Both the position numbers and the translations under genes were made by a program. Source: JAPEKQ01 sp964487295 (GTDB lineage Bacteria; Joyebacterota; Joyebacteria; Joyebacterales; Joyebacteraceae). From it: DNA of 32,327 nucleotides. The stretch's first letter is position 1. Every line of letters begins with the position of its first letter. Location: the NCBI GenBank assembly GCA_964487295.1, contig CAZAQL010000015.1:1-32327 (forward strand), read 5' to 3'. A model generated the notes under the pieces. It was not told the origin of the DNA and did not search any database. It was given only the letters and a program-made list of their open reading frames with translations. Positions 15,519-21,720 of the stretch are shown one piece after another.

Positions 15519-16904
15519 ATGCAGCTACGGTCCGACGACGGAGGACGCCGAACCCCGTCCACGCCGCCCGTCCGGCGCAGGATGCGTGCGGCCGTCGCAG
15601 CGATGCTCGTTCTGCTCACCATCGGCGCCAGCTGTCAAGCGCTGGCCGGGGACGGCGCCGACACGTCGGGACGCCCCCCGGCCCGTCGGTTCGCCGGCGG
15701 CGCCGGGTCGCCGACCGGCCGCTGGAGGGAGGTCGTCCCGCCCGAGGCATCGGCGGAGGATCTCACCGAGGAGCAGCGACGCCAGCTCGAGCAGCTCGAG
15801 TCGATCGGCTACCTGGGCGCATCGCGCCCCGCCGGCGCCGCGAGCGGCGTCACGGTCCACGACCGGGGGCGCGCCTTCCAGGGGCTCAACTTCTACTCCT
15901 CAGGCCACGAGCCGGGCGCCGTCCTGACCGACATGGACGGCACCGTGCTGCACACCTGGCGGTGTGACTTCCTCGACGCGTGGCCCGACCGTCCCGACCT
16001 GGTCTCGCCGGTGCGGACGAGCCACTGGCGCCGCGCGTACCTCTACGAGAACGGAGACGTTCTGGGCATATACGAGGGCGTCGGGATGGTCAGGATCGAT
16101 AGCGACTCGAACATCCTGTGGAAGCACCTCGGCGGCGAGCATCATGATCTCGAGGTCATGGATGACGGGAGGATCTTCGTCCTGAGCCGGGAGTCGAACG
16201 TCGTCCCCGAGGTCAGCGAGAGTTCGCTCGTGCTCGAGGACTTCGTGACCGTTCTCGATTCGAACGGCGTCGAGCTCAGCCGGAGGTCGATCCTCGACGC
16301 GATCTTCGACTCGCGCTACCATCAGGCGGTCAAGGCGCTGAACTTCCGCACGGCCGGGGACATCACGCACACGAACACGCTTCACCTCCTCGACGGGACG
16401 CTCTCCGACGTGCTGCCGGCGTTCCGGGCGGGCAACTTCCTCATCTCCTTCAGGAAGCTCGACGCGATCGCCGTGCTCGACCACGACGAGAACAGGCTCG
16501 TGTGGCTCATGGCGGGTCCGTGGCTGGGTCAGCACCAGCCGGAGCTCCTGGAGAGCGGTCATATCCTGCTCTTCGACAACGGTGGCGCCGGCCCTCGTTC
16601 CCGTGTCGTCGAGTTCGATCCGGTCACGCAGGAGGACATCTGGGTCTACGGCGAGGAAGCGGGGCAGGAGTTCTACACCAAGTCGTGCGGAACCGCGGCA
16701 CGTCTGCCGAACGGCAACACCCTGATCACGGAGTCCGACAACGGGCGAGCGTTCGAGGTGACGCCGGGCGGGGAGACGGTCTGGGAGTACTGGAACCCGG
16801 AACGCGCCGGCGTTGGAGGAGAACTCATCGCGACCCTCTTCGAGATGCTTCGGCTCCCCGAGGACTATGCGGACAGCTGGTTCACCGGGGCGGCCTCGCC
16901 GTGA
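15519..16904 (+). CDS. Arylsulfotransferase (ASST)-like exported protein
   Basis: A 461-residue protein with AAGGAG 5 nt before the ATG. After a basic, slightly long N-terminus comes a hydrophobic export segment (AAVAAMLVLLTIGASCQALAG). The core (about 115-450) is a beta-propeller of the arylsulfate sulfotransferase/PQQ-like type, seen in repeated DG/NG-turn blades (HHDLEVMDDGRIFVLSRE, DITHTNTLHLLDGT, GHILLFDNGGAG, LPNGNTLITESDNGRAFEV). Two His-containing motifs, HHDLE and THTNT, occupy positions where ASST enzymes have their active-site histidines, so catalytic transfer of sulfate between phenolic compounds in the periplasm is possible but unproven. Before the propeller, residues about 83-100 read LTEEQRRQLEQLESIGYLG, a motif otherwise common at the C-terminal ends of secreted sulfatases and related proteins. 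It is probably monocistronic. Confidence 0.8.
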   Translation: MQLRSDDGGRRTPSTPPVRRRMRAAVAAMLVLLTIGASCQALAGDGADTSGRPPARRFAGGAGSPTGRWREVVPPEASAEDLTEEQRRQLEQLESIGYLGASRPAGAASGVTVHDRGRAFQGLNFYSSGHEPGAVLTDMDGTVLHTWRCDFLDAWPDRPDLVSPVRTSHWRRAYLYENGDVLGIYEGVGMVRIDSDSNILWKHLGGEHHDLEVMDDGRIFVLSRESNVVPEVSESSLVLEDFVTVLDSNGVELSRRSILDAIFDSRYHQAVKALNFRTAGDITHTNTLHLLDGTLSDVLPAFRAGNFLISFRKLDAIAVLDHDENRLVWLMAGPWLGQHQPELLESGHILLFDNGGAGPRSRVVEFDPVTQEDIWVYGEEAGQEFYTKSCGTAARLPNGNTLITESDNGRAFEVTPGGETVWEYWNPERAGVGGELIATLFEMLRLPEDYADSWFTGAASP

Positions 16905-16939
16905 TGATGGGGGCGAAGGCCGGTGGCGCCGGGGACCCC

Positions 16940-16969
16940 TTGACCTCGGCGCGGCCCAGGCCCTAGACT
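16940..16969 (+). promoter_or_regulatory. Possible promoter for the M42 peptidase gene
   Basis: TTGACC (16940-16945), 18-bp spacer, TAGACT (16964-16969), about 80 nt before the GTG start. The -35 matches 5 of 6 positions and the -10 matches 4 of 6. Confidence 0.45.
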
Positions 16970-17050
16970 CGCAGGACGTTCATCCAACGACGCGACGTCG
17001 GCGCGCCCCCGGCGAGCGCATCCCGCAGCATCACTCCGAAGGAGAGGCCT

Positions 17051-18115
17051 GTGGACAAGACAGAGCTGATGTTCAAGGAGCTGACCGAGGCGAACGGCAT
17101 CTCGGGATTCGAGGACGAGGTCGCCGATCTGATGGCGAAGTACGTGGAGGACGTGGCGACGGTCTCCTACGACAAGCTCGGAAGCCTCGTCGCCGAGAAG
17201 AAGGGCAAGTCGGATGAGCCTCGCGTGATGATCGCAGGCCACATGGACGAGATAGGGTTCATGGTCAAGAGCGTCACGAAGGAGGGGTTCATCAAGTTCC
17301 TGCCGATCGGCGGGTGGTGGGGCCACGTCGCACTGTCGCAGCGCGTGCTCGTCAGGACCAGCAAGGGCGACCACGTCGGCGTCATCGGGTCGAAGGCGCC
17401 GCACGTGCTCCAGCCAGAGGAACGCAAGAAGGTCCTCGACATCAAGGATATGTACATCGACGTCGGAGCCGCCGGCAAGTTCGACGTGAAGAAGACGCTC
17501 GGCGTCCGTCCCGGCGATCCCATCATCCCGATCTCCGATTTCACGATCCTCGGCAACAAGAAGACCTACGCGGCGAAGGCCTGGGACGATCGTATCGGCG
17601 TGGCCGCCGTCATCGACGTGCTCCACAAGATCGGCAAGACGCATCCGAACACCGTCTTCGGTGTCGGCACGGTGCAGGAGGAGGTCGGGCTCCGCGGCGC
17701 CCGGACGAGCGCGAATCGGGTCGACCCCGATGTGGCCTTCGCGATCGACGTGACGATCGCGACGGACACGCCCGGATGCGACGGAGCGGGGGAGAACCTG
17801 GGCGACGGCGTCGGCATCATGGTGTATGACGGGAGCGCGATCCCGAGCCGGAGACTTCGCGACCTCGTGATCGACACGGCCGAGAAGAACAAAATCCCGT
17901 ACGTGCTGACGGCGCTCACGCGTGGCGGCACGGACAGCGGGACGATCCAGTTCAATCGCGAGGGCGTGCCGTGTCTGACGTTCGTCGTTCCGACGCGCTA
18001 CATCCACGGCCACGTCGGCGTCCTGCACAGGAAGGACTACGACGCGCTCGTCAAGCTTCTGGTCGCGGTGATCAAGCGGCTGGACAAGAAGACCGTCGCG
18101 TCGCTGACTCGGTAG
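17051..18115 (+). CDS. M42-family metallo-aminopeptidase
   Basis: A 354-residue cytosolic peptidase of the M42 (glutamyl aminopeptidase/TET/FrvX) family. Expected metal ligands are present: His and Asp in MIAGHMDEIGFMV, Asp in KAWDDRIGVAA (bridging), Glu-Glu in TVQEEVGLRGA (base and ligand), Asp in FAIDVTIATDTPG, and the final His in RYIHGHVG. These bind two metal ions and remove N-terminal residues from short peptides; M42 enzymes commonly assemble into large dodecameric shells. Length is typical. The start is a GTG, with GGAGAGG close upstream; no better start exists nearby. It has its own likely promoter and is closed by a strong hairpin, so it is probably not part of the respiratory operon that follows. 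Confidence 0.93.
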   Translation: MDKTELMFKELTEANGISGFEDEVADLMAKYVEDVATVSYDKLGSLVAEKKGKSDEPRVMIAGHMDEIGFMVKSVTKEGFIKFLPIGGWWGHVALSQRVLVRTSKGDHVGVIGSKAPHVLQPEERKKVLDIKDMYIDVGAAGKFDVKKTLGVRPGDPIIPISDFTILGNKKTYAAKAWDDRIGVAAVIDVLHKIGKTHPNTVFGVGTVQEEVGLRGARTSANRVDPDVAFAIDVTIATDTPGCDGAGENLGDGVGIMVYDGSAIPSRRLRDLVIDTAEKNKIPYVLTALTRGGTDSGTIQFNREGVPCLTFVVPTRYIHGHVGVLHRKDYDALVKLLVAVIKRLDKKTVASLTR

Positions 18116-18150
18116 CCCCGGGCCGCGCACATATGCGGCGACTCCTGAGA

Positions 18151-18198
18151 GAGCGAGCGGCGCGGGCGGCCTTCCGGCTGCCCGCGCTCGCTCTTCTT
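18151..18198 (+). terminator. Strong hairpin terminator after the M42 peptidase
   Basis: Arms of about 18 bp (GAGCGAGCG...CGGGCGGCC with GGCTGCCCGCGCTCGCTC, one 3-nt bulge and one G-U pair), TTCC loop, followed by a short T-rich run TTCTT. It lies between the peptidase and btpA. Confidence 0.65.
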
Positions 18199-18243
18199 CG
18201 GACGAAGGGCCGCCGGCGAGCGGCGAGACGTCGAGGAGGTGCA

Positions 18244-19038
18244 ATGAGCATCATCGAACGGCTGTTCTCGAGGGAGCGGGTCCTCATCGGCGTCGTGCAC
18301 GTCGCGCCGCTGCCCGGGAGTCCGAGATGGTCGGGCGACATGCGGACCGTCGTCGAGCGCGCCCTTGCGGACGCCGCGGCATACGAGAGCGCCGGGTTCG
18401 ATGCCGTCATCCTCGAGAACTACGGTGACGCCCCGTTCGCGAGGGAGTTCGCCGGGCGCGGCGCGGTCGCGGGACTCGCGGCCGTCGCCTCGCGCGTGGC
18501 CGACCGCACGACGCTTCCGCTCGGCGTCAACGTCCTCCGAAACGACGCGCTCTCGGCCGTCGCGGTTGCGGCCTCGGTGGGAGCGTGCTTCATCCGCGTG
18601 AACGTCCACACGGGCGCCGCCGTGACGGACCAGGGCATCATCCAGGGCGATGCACGGTCCACGTTGCTGGCGGTTCGGGACTGCGCACCCGGTCTCGCCG
18701 TGTTCGCGGACGTCTGCGTCAAGCATGCCTCGCCGCTCGGATCGACGACGCTGGAGCGTGAGGCCGCCGACGCGGTGGAACGCGGCGGAGCGTCGGCGCT
18801 CATCGTGACGGGCGAGGCGACCGGGGAGCAGGCTTCGCTCGAGGACGTCTCCCGCATCCGGGCAGCACTTCCCGACGTGCCTGTGTTCGTCGGGAGCGGA
18901 GCGACCACGGAGACGATTCCAGGAATCCTCGAAGCCGCGTCCGGCATCATAGTCGGAAGCGCTGCGATGGCCGGCGGGCACGCCGGCGGTCCCGTTGACG
19001 CCGACCGGGCGCGGGCGCTCGTTCAAACCGCCAGATGA
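18244..19038 (+). CDS. btpA: BtpA/SgcQ-family TIM-barrel protein
   Basis: A 264-residue protein with GAGGAGG 4 nt before the ATG. It shows the BtpA family pattern: LIGVVHVAPLPGSPRW near the start, AGFDAVILENYGDAPF, LGVNVLRNDALSA, FIRVNVHTGAAVTDQGIIQG, FADVCVKHASPL, ALIVTGEATG, and a phosphate-binding-like end VFVGSGATTETIPGIL. Cyanobacterial BtpA is needed for stable photosystem I accumulation; the biochemical activity of the family is unknown. Here the gene ends only 21 nt before, and in the same frame as, the first subunit of the membrane respiratory complex, so the two are probably co-transcribed. A role in assembly or stability of that Fe-S-rich complex is an attractive inference, without direct evidence. 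Confidence 0.88.
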   Translation: MSIIERLFSRERVLIGVVHVAPLPGSPRWSGDMRTVVERALADAAAYESAGFDAVILENYGDAPFAREFAGRGAVAGLAAVASRVADRTTLPLGVNVLRNDALSAVAVAASVGACFIRVNVHTGAAVTDQGIIQGDARSTLLAVRDCAPGLAVFADVCVKHASPLGSTTLEREAADAVERGGASALIVTGEATGEQASLEDVSRIRAALPDVPVFVGSGATTETIPGILEAASGIIVGSAAMAGGHAGGPVDADRARALVQTAR

Positions 19039-19059
19039 CCGTCTGACGAGGAGAGCCTC

Positions 19060-19551
19060 CTGAGACCCTACATCTGCCTGAGCGCGGGGCTTCTCGCGCT
19101 GTGGCTTCTCCTGACCTGGAGCCTCGACCCCCAGGAGGTCGCCGCGGGCCTCGTGGTGTCGCTCGTCATCGCTGCGATAGCGAGAGGCGCCGTGAGCGCC
19201 GTGACCGGATGCCCGGGCTCGGTGTTCCGTCGGGCCATCTGGCTTCTCGCGTACATACCGTATCTCCTCAGAGCCATCGTCGCGGCGAACATCGACGTCG
19301 CGAAGCGTGTCATCAATCCGAGGCTGCCGATCCGCCCGGGCATCGTCAAGGTGCGCACGACGCTCGAGAGCCCGCTCGGCAGACTCTTCCTGACGAGCTC
19401 CATCACACTCACACCCGGGACGCTCACGGTCGAGACGTCCGGACGCGAGCTCTATATCCACTGGATCGACGTGGAGGCCGACGGCGTCGAGGAGGCGTCC
19501 GAGAGGATCGTCCGCGGCTTCGAGCGCTACCTGGAGAGAATCTTTGGCTGA
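19060..19551 (+). CDS. mnhE: MnhE/MrpE-like subunit (MbxA position), probable CTG start
   Basis: A 163-residue membrane subunit of the Mrp antiporter E family. Hydrophobic helices (LSAGLLALWLLLTWSL and AAGLVVSLVIAAIARGAV) are followed by FRRAIWLLAYIPYLLRAIVAANIDVAKRVINPRLPIRPGIV and the cytosolic tail LTPGTLTVETSGRELYIHWID, all typical of MrpE. The first ATG/GTG/TTG-type start in frame is a GTG at 19153, which would delete the conserved first helix. A CTG at 19060 has GAGGAG 6 nt upstream and restores a normal-length protein, so I place the start there. In Mbx/MBS complexes this subunit belongs to the ion-translocating membrane arm. Its stop overlaps the start of the next gene by 8 nt. Confidence 0.85.
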   Translation: MRPYICLSAGLLALWLLLTWSLDPQEVAAGLVVSLVIAAIARGAVSAVTGCPGSVFRRAIWLLAYIPYLLRAIVAANIDVAKRVINPRLPIRPGIVKVRTTLESPLGRLFLTSSITLTPGTLTVETSGRELYIHWIDVEADGVEEASERIVRGFERYLERIFG

Positions 19552-19804
19552 CAACATCCTGCTCATCGCGCTGGTCCTCGCGGCCGGCGCCGTTCTGCTC
19601 GCGGTTCTGAGGCTCCTCAGGGGGCCGACCGCCGCCGACAGGGCCGTCGCGCTCGACGTGATGACGCTCGTCTTCGTACCGGGCATGGTCGCGCTCGCCG
19701 TTCTGAGCGGCAGACAGATCTACCTCGATGTCGCGCTCGTCTACGGGGTGCTCTCCTTCCTCGGCGTGATGTCGCTCGCCCGGTACTTCGACCGGGGCAT
19801 CTAG
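19544..19804 (+). CDS. mnhF: MnhF/MrpF-like subunit (MbxB position)
   Basis: An 86-residue protein with three transmembrane helices. The family signature RLLRGPTAADRAVALDVMTL sits after the first helix, and the ending FLGVMSLARYFDRG is also typical. It belongs to the small-subunit core (E, F, G) of the Mrp-type sodium/proton-handling module. The start is a TTG overlapping the end of the previous gene by 8 nt, with GGAGAG 5 nt upstream. A short perfect hairpin (CCGCGAC-N3-GTCGCGG) lies in the 72 nt after its stop. Confidence 0.9.
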   Translation: MADNILLIALVLAAGAVLLAVLRLLRGPTAADRAVALDVMTLVFVPGMVALAVLSGRQIYLDVALVYGVLSFLGVMSLARYFDRGI

Positions 19805-19876
19805 AACGGGCTTCCGCGACGGTGTCGCGGGGCTGAGGATCCGGAGGCGGCGCCGGAGGGCGCCACGGGAGTCGCA

Positions 19877-20272
19877 ATGGTCGTACGTGAGATCATCGGG
19901 GCGATCGTGACCGTCGCGGGGAGCGTGTTCCTGCTGCTCGGGGCCATCGGCGTCGCGCGGATGCCCGATCTCTATAATCGGATGCAGGCCGGCACGAAGG
20001 CGACCACGCTCGGGAACCTCCTGACGCTCGCCGGGCTCGGGATCCTCATGCCGGCGTGGCTCCCGAAGATCCTCCTCATCGCCGTCTTCGTGCTCGTGAC
20101 GAACCCGATCTCCTCGCACGCGCTCGCCCGCGCCGCGCACGGGGCGGGAGTGCCGCTCGCGCCGCGCTCCGTGAAGGACGCGCTGGCCGCCGACGCTGGC
20201 CGCTCTTCGAGCGGCTCGGCCGACGCGTCGCGTCGGCAGCGGAAGAAGGGAGGCGCCGGTGATCTGGGTTGA
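19877..20272 (+). CDS. mnhG: MnhG/MrpG-like subunit (MbxC position)
   Basis: A 131-residue subunit with three transmembrane helices. Family motifs are FLLLGAIGVARMPDLYNRMQAGTKATTLG and the last helix KILLIAVFVLVTNPISSHALARAAH. A Ser/Ala/Arg/Lys-rich tail of about 35 residues extends beyond the conserved part. CGGGAG precedes the ATG. The gene overlaps the next by 14 nt. In MBH/MBS-type complexes this subunit packs with the E and F subunits in the Mrp-like part of the membrane arm. Confidence 0.9.
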   Translation: MVVREIIGAIVTVAGSVFLLLGAIGVARMPDLYNRMQAGTKATTLGNLLTLAGLGILMPAWLPKILLIAVFVLVTNPISSHALARAAHGAGVPLAPRSVKDALAADAGRSSSGSADASRRQRKKGGAGDLG

Positions 20273-20495
20273 TGCACTCGTCGTCGCCCTCATGCTCGTC
20301 GTCGCCGTGACGGCGACCCTGGTGAGGAACCTCGTCTCGGCCGTCATCATGGTCGGCGTCGTGAGCCTCCTGGTCTCCTACCTGTTCCTCCGGATGGGGG
20401 CGCCGGACGTCGCCATGACCGAGGCGGCCATCGGCGCCGCGCTCACGACGGTCATCTTCCTCATCGCTCTCAGGCGGACGGGGGAGGACCGATGA
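20259..20495 (+). CDS. mbhD: MbhD/MbxD-like small membrane subunit (DUF4040)
   Basis: A 78-residue protein with a GTG start and GGGAGG 5 nt upstream. It has three helices with the characteristic pattern TLVRNLVSAVIMVGVVSLLVSYLFLRMGAPDVAMTEAAIGAALTTVIFLIAL; the MGAPDVAMTEAAIG loop is the hallmark of this family, which corresponds to the C-terminal part of the MrpA large subunit and is related to the NuoJ region of complex I. Having D as a separate gene is the arrangement of MBH/Mbx clusters rather than classical Mrp operons. It overlaps the next gene by ATGA. Confidence 0.9.
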   Translation: MIWVDALVVALMLVVAVTATLVRNLVSAVIMVGVVSLLVSYLFLRMGAPDVAMTEAAIGAALTTVIFLIALRRTGEDR

Positions 20496-21343
20496 CGCGC
20501 ACCCTCGTGACCATCATCGTGCTTCTCGCCGTGGCCGCTCTCTTCTGGGGACTCGTCTCGCTCGGAACGCCCGACGGACTCGGCGACGTCAGCCGGCACT
20601 ACGTCGAGCGCGGCATCCGCGAGAACCGCGCGGCGAACATCGTCACGTCGGTCGTGGTCAACTACCGGGGTCTCGACACGCTGGGCGAGGTGACCGTCCT
20701 GTTCCTCTCGGTGACCGGAGCCGCGTTCGTGCTCCGGAGGCGCGAGCGGAAGCCGGTCGACCGGAAGGCGGGCAGGGCGAGCGAGATCGTGCAGACCGGC
20801 GCGCGCGTCCTTGTCGCCCCAATGATGCTCTTCGGCGCGTACATCTTCGTTCACGGCCATCTGACCCCCGGCGGCGGATTCCAGGGGGGCGCGGTCGTGG
20901 CGTCGGGCGTATTGCTGCTCCTGCTCGCGGACCGCGAGCGGGCTCTTCCGCACGGGCTGATGTCCTGGCTGGAGTCGCTCTCGGGGTTCGGGTTCGTGCT
21001 GGCGGGTCTGGCCGGTCTCTGGGTGACCGGTTCGTTCCTCGCCAACCGTGACGTTCTCCCGCTCGGTGAGTGGAATCGCCTGCTCTCCGGCGGCCTCATC
21101 CCCGTCATCTACATCCTCATCGGGCTCAAGGTCGGCTCGGAGCTGGCCGCGCTGCTGGACGTCATGATGCGGGGCGAGTCCGTCGCGGGAGCGCACGGCG
21201 GCTCAGCGGGCGTCCACCGGCCGAAGGGCGTCCACCGGACGACGGGTGCCCACCGGCCGAAGGGCGACCACCGGGCGAAAGGCGTCCACCCGGCGAAAGG
21301 CGTCCACCCGGCGAAGCGTGATTCGAAGGGAGGGCGCCGATGA
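20492..21343 (+). CDS. Fused MbhE-MnhB subunit with His/Lys repeat tail (MbxE-MbxF position)
   Basis: A 283-residue protein combining two usual subunits. Residues 1-90 match MbhE (SRHYVERGIRENRAANIVTSVVVNYRGLDTLGEVTVLFLSV). Residues about 95-225 match MnhB/MbhF (TGARVLVAPMMLFGAYIFVHGHLTPGGGFQGGAVVASGVLLLLL ... PVIYILIGLKVGSELAALLDVM). MnhB helps form the ion path of Mrp-type modules. The last 45 residues are an unusual soluble tail with six hexapeptide repeats of the type KGVHRP, rich in His and Lys. The ATG overlaps the previous stop; the following ATG overlaps this stop in the same way. The fusion fixes the ratio of the two parts to 1:1. The tail should lie on the side set by the last helix; I cannot tell which from sequence alone. 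Confidence 0.88.
   Translation: MTRTLVTIIVLLAVAALFWGLVSLGTPDGLGDVSRHYVERGIRENRAANIVTSVVVNYRGLDTLGEVTVLFLSVTGAAFVLRRRERKPVDRKAGRASEIVQTGARVLVAPMMLFGAYIFVHGHLTPGGGFQGGAVVASGVLLLLLADRERALPHGLMSWLESLSGFGFVLAGLAGLWVTGSFLANRDVLPLGEWNRLLSGGLIPVIYILIGLKVGSELAALLDVMMRGESVAGAHGGSAGVHRPKGVHRTTGAHRPKGDHRAKGVHPAKGVHPAKRDSKGGRR
21209..21316 (+). repeat. Six 18-bp coding repeats (His/Lys hexapeptides)
   Basis: Six in-frame 18-bp units encode GVHRPK, GVHRTT, GAHRPK, GDHRAK, GVHPAK and GVHPAK at the C-terminus of the E-B fusion subunit. The last two units are nearly identical at the DNA level, which points to recent tandem expansion. Confidence 0.9.
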
Positions 21344-21720
21344 CGGCCGGGACGCTCTACCTGGGCGCGGGCTTCGCCCTGATACTGACGGGGCTCGCGT
21401 GCGCTCTCCTGAGACGCAATCTCCTGAGGATGATCCTCGGGTTCTCGATCGTCGATACCGGCGTCCACCTCGTGATCGCGAGCATCGGCTCGCTTCCGGG
21501 ACGCACCGCGCCGATCATCGACGACCCGTCGATGCTCGACAACGCCTCGACGCTGGCCGTGGACGCCGCGCAGGTGGTCGATCCCATACCGCAGGCTCTC
21601 GTGCTCACGGCCATCGTCATCGGTGTCGGCGTGACGGCGCTCATGCTCACGTACGTCATCAGGCTTCACGACCGGAAGGGAACGCTCGACGTTCGGGAGC
21701 TGAGGGAACTCAAGTGGTGA
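21340..21720 (+). CDS. mnhC: MnhC/NuoK-like subunit (MbxG position)
   Basis: A 126-residue protein with three helices of the MnhC/NuoK family: LALILTGLACALLRRNLLRMILGFSIVDTGVHLVIASIG at the N-terminus and DPIPQALVLTAIVIGVGVTALMLTYVIRLHD near the end; the DPIPQALVLTAIVIG motif is diagnostic of MnhC. NuoK-type subunits carry part of the proton channel in complex I. GGGAGGG precedes the ATG, which overlaps the previous stop by 4 nt. The next gene starts at a GTG that overlaps this stop (GTGA). Confidence 0.93.
   Translation: MTAGTLYLGAGFALILTGLACALLRRNLLRMILGFSIVDTGVHLVIASIGSLPGRTAPIIDDPSMLDNASTLAVDAAQVVDPIPQALVLTAIVIGVGVTALMLTYVIRLHDRKGTLDVRELRELKW

Noticed and set aside
21246..21716. Longer form of the double pump starting at 21246
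   Set aside because: This part overlaps the fused E-B gene and the whole mnhC gene in another frame and encodes no membrane or family sequence.
19060..21720. Stand-alone Mrp sodium/proton antiporter
   Set aside because: The MrpA large subunit is absent, D is a small separate gene as in MBH/Mbx, and the genes run on into NuoH/B/C/D-like subunits with overlaps.
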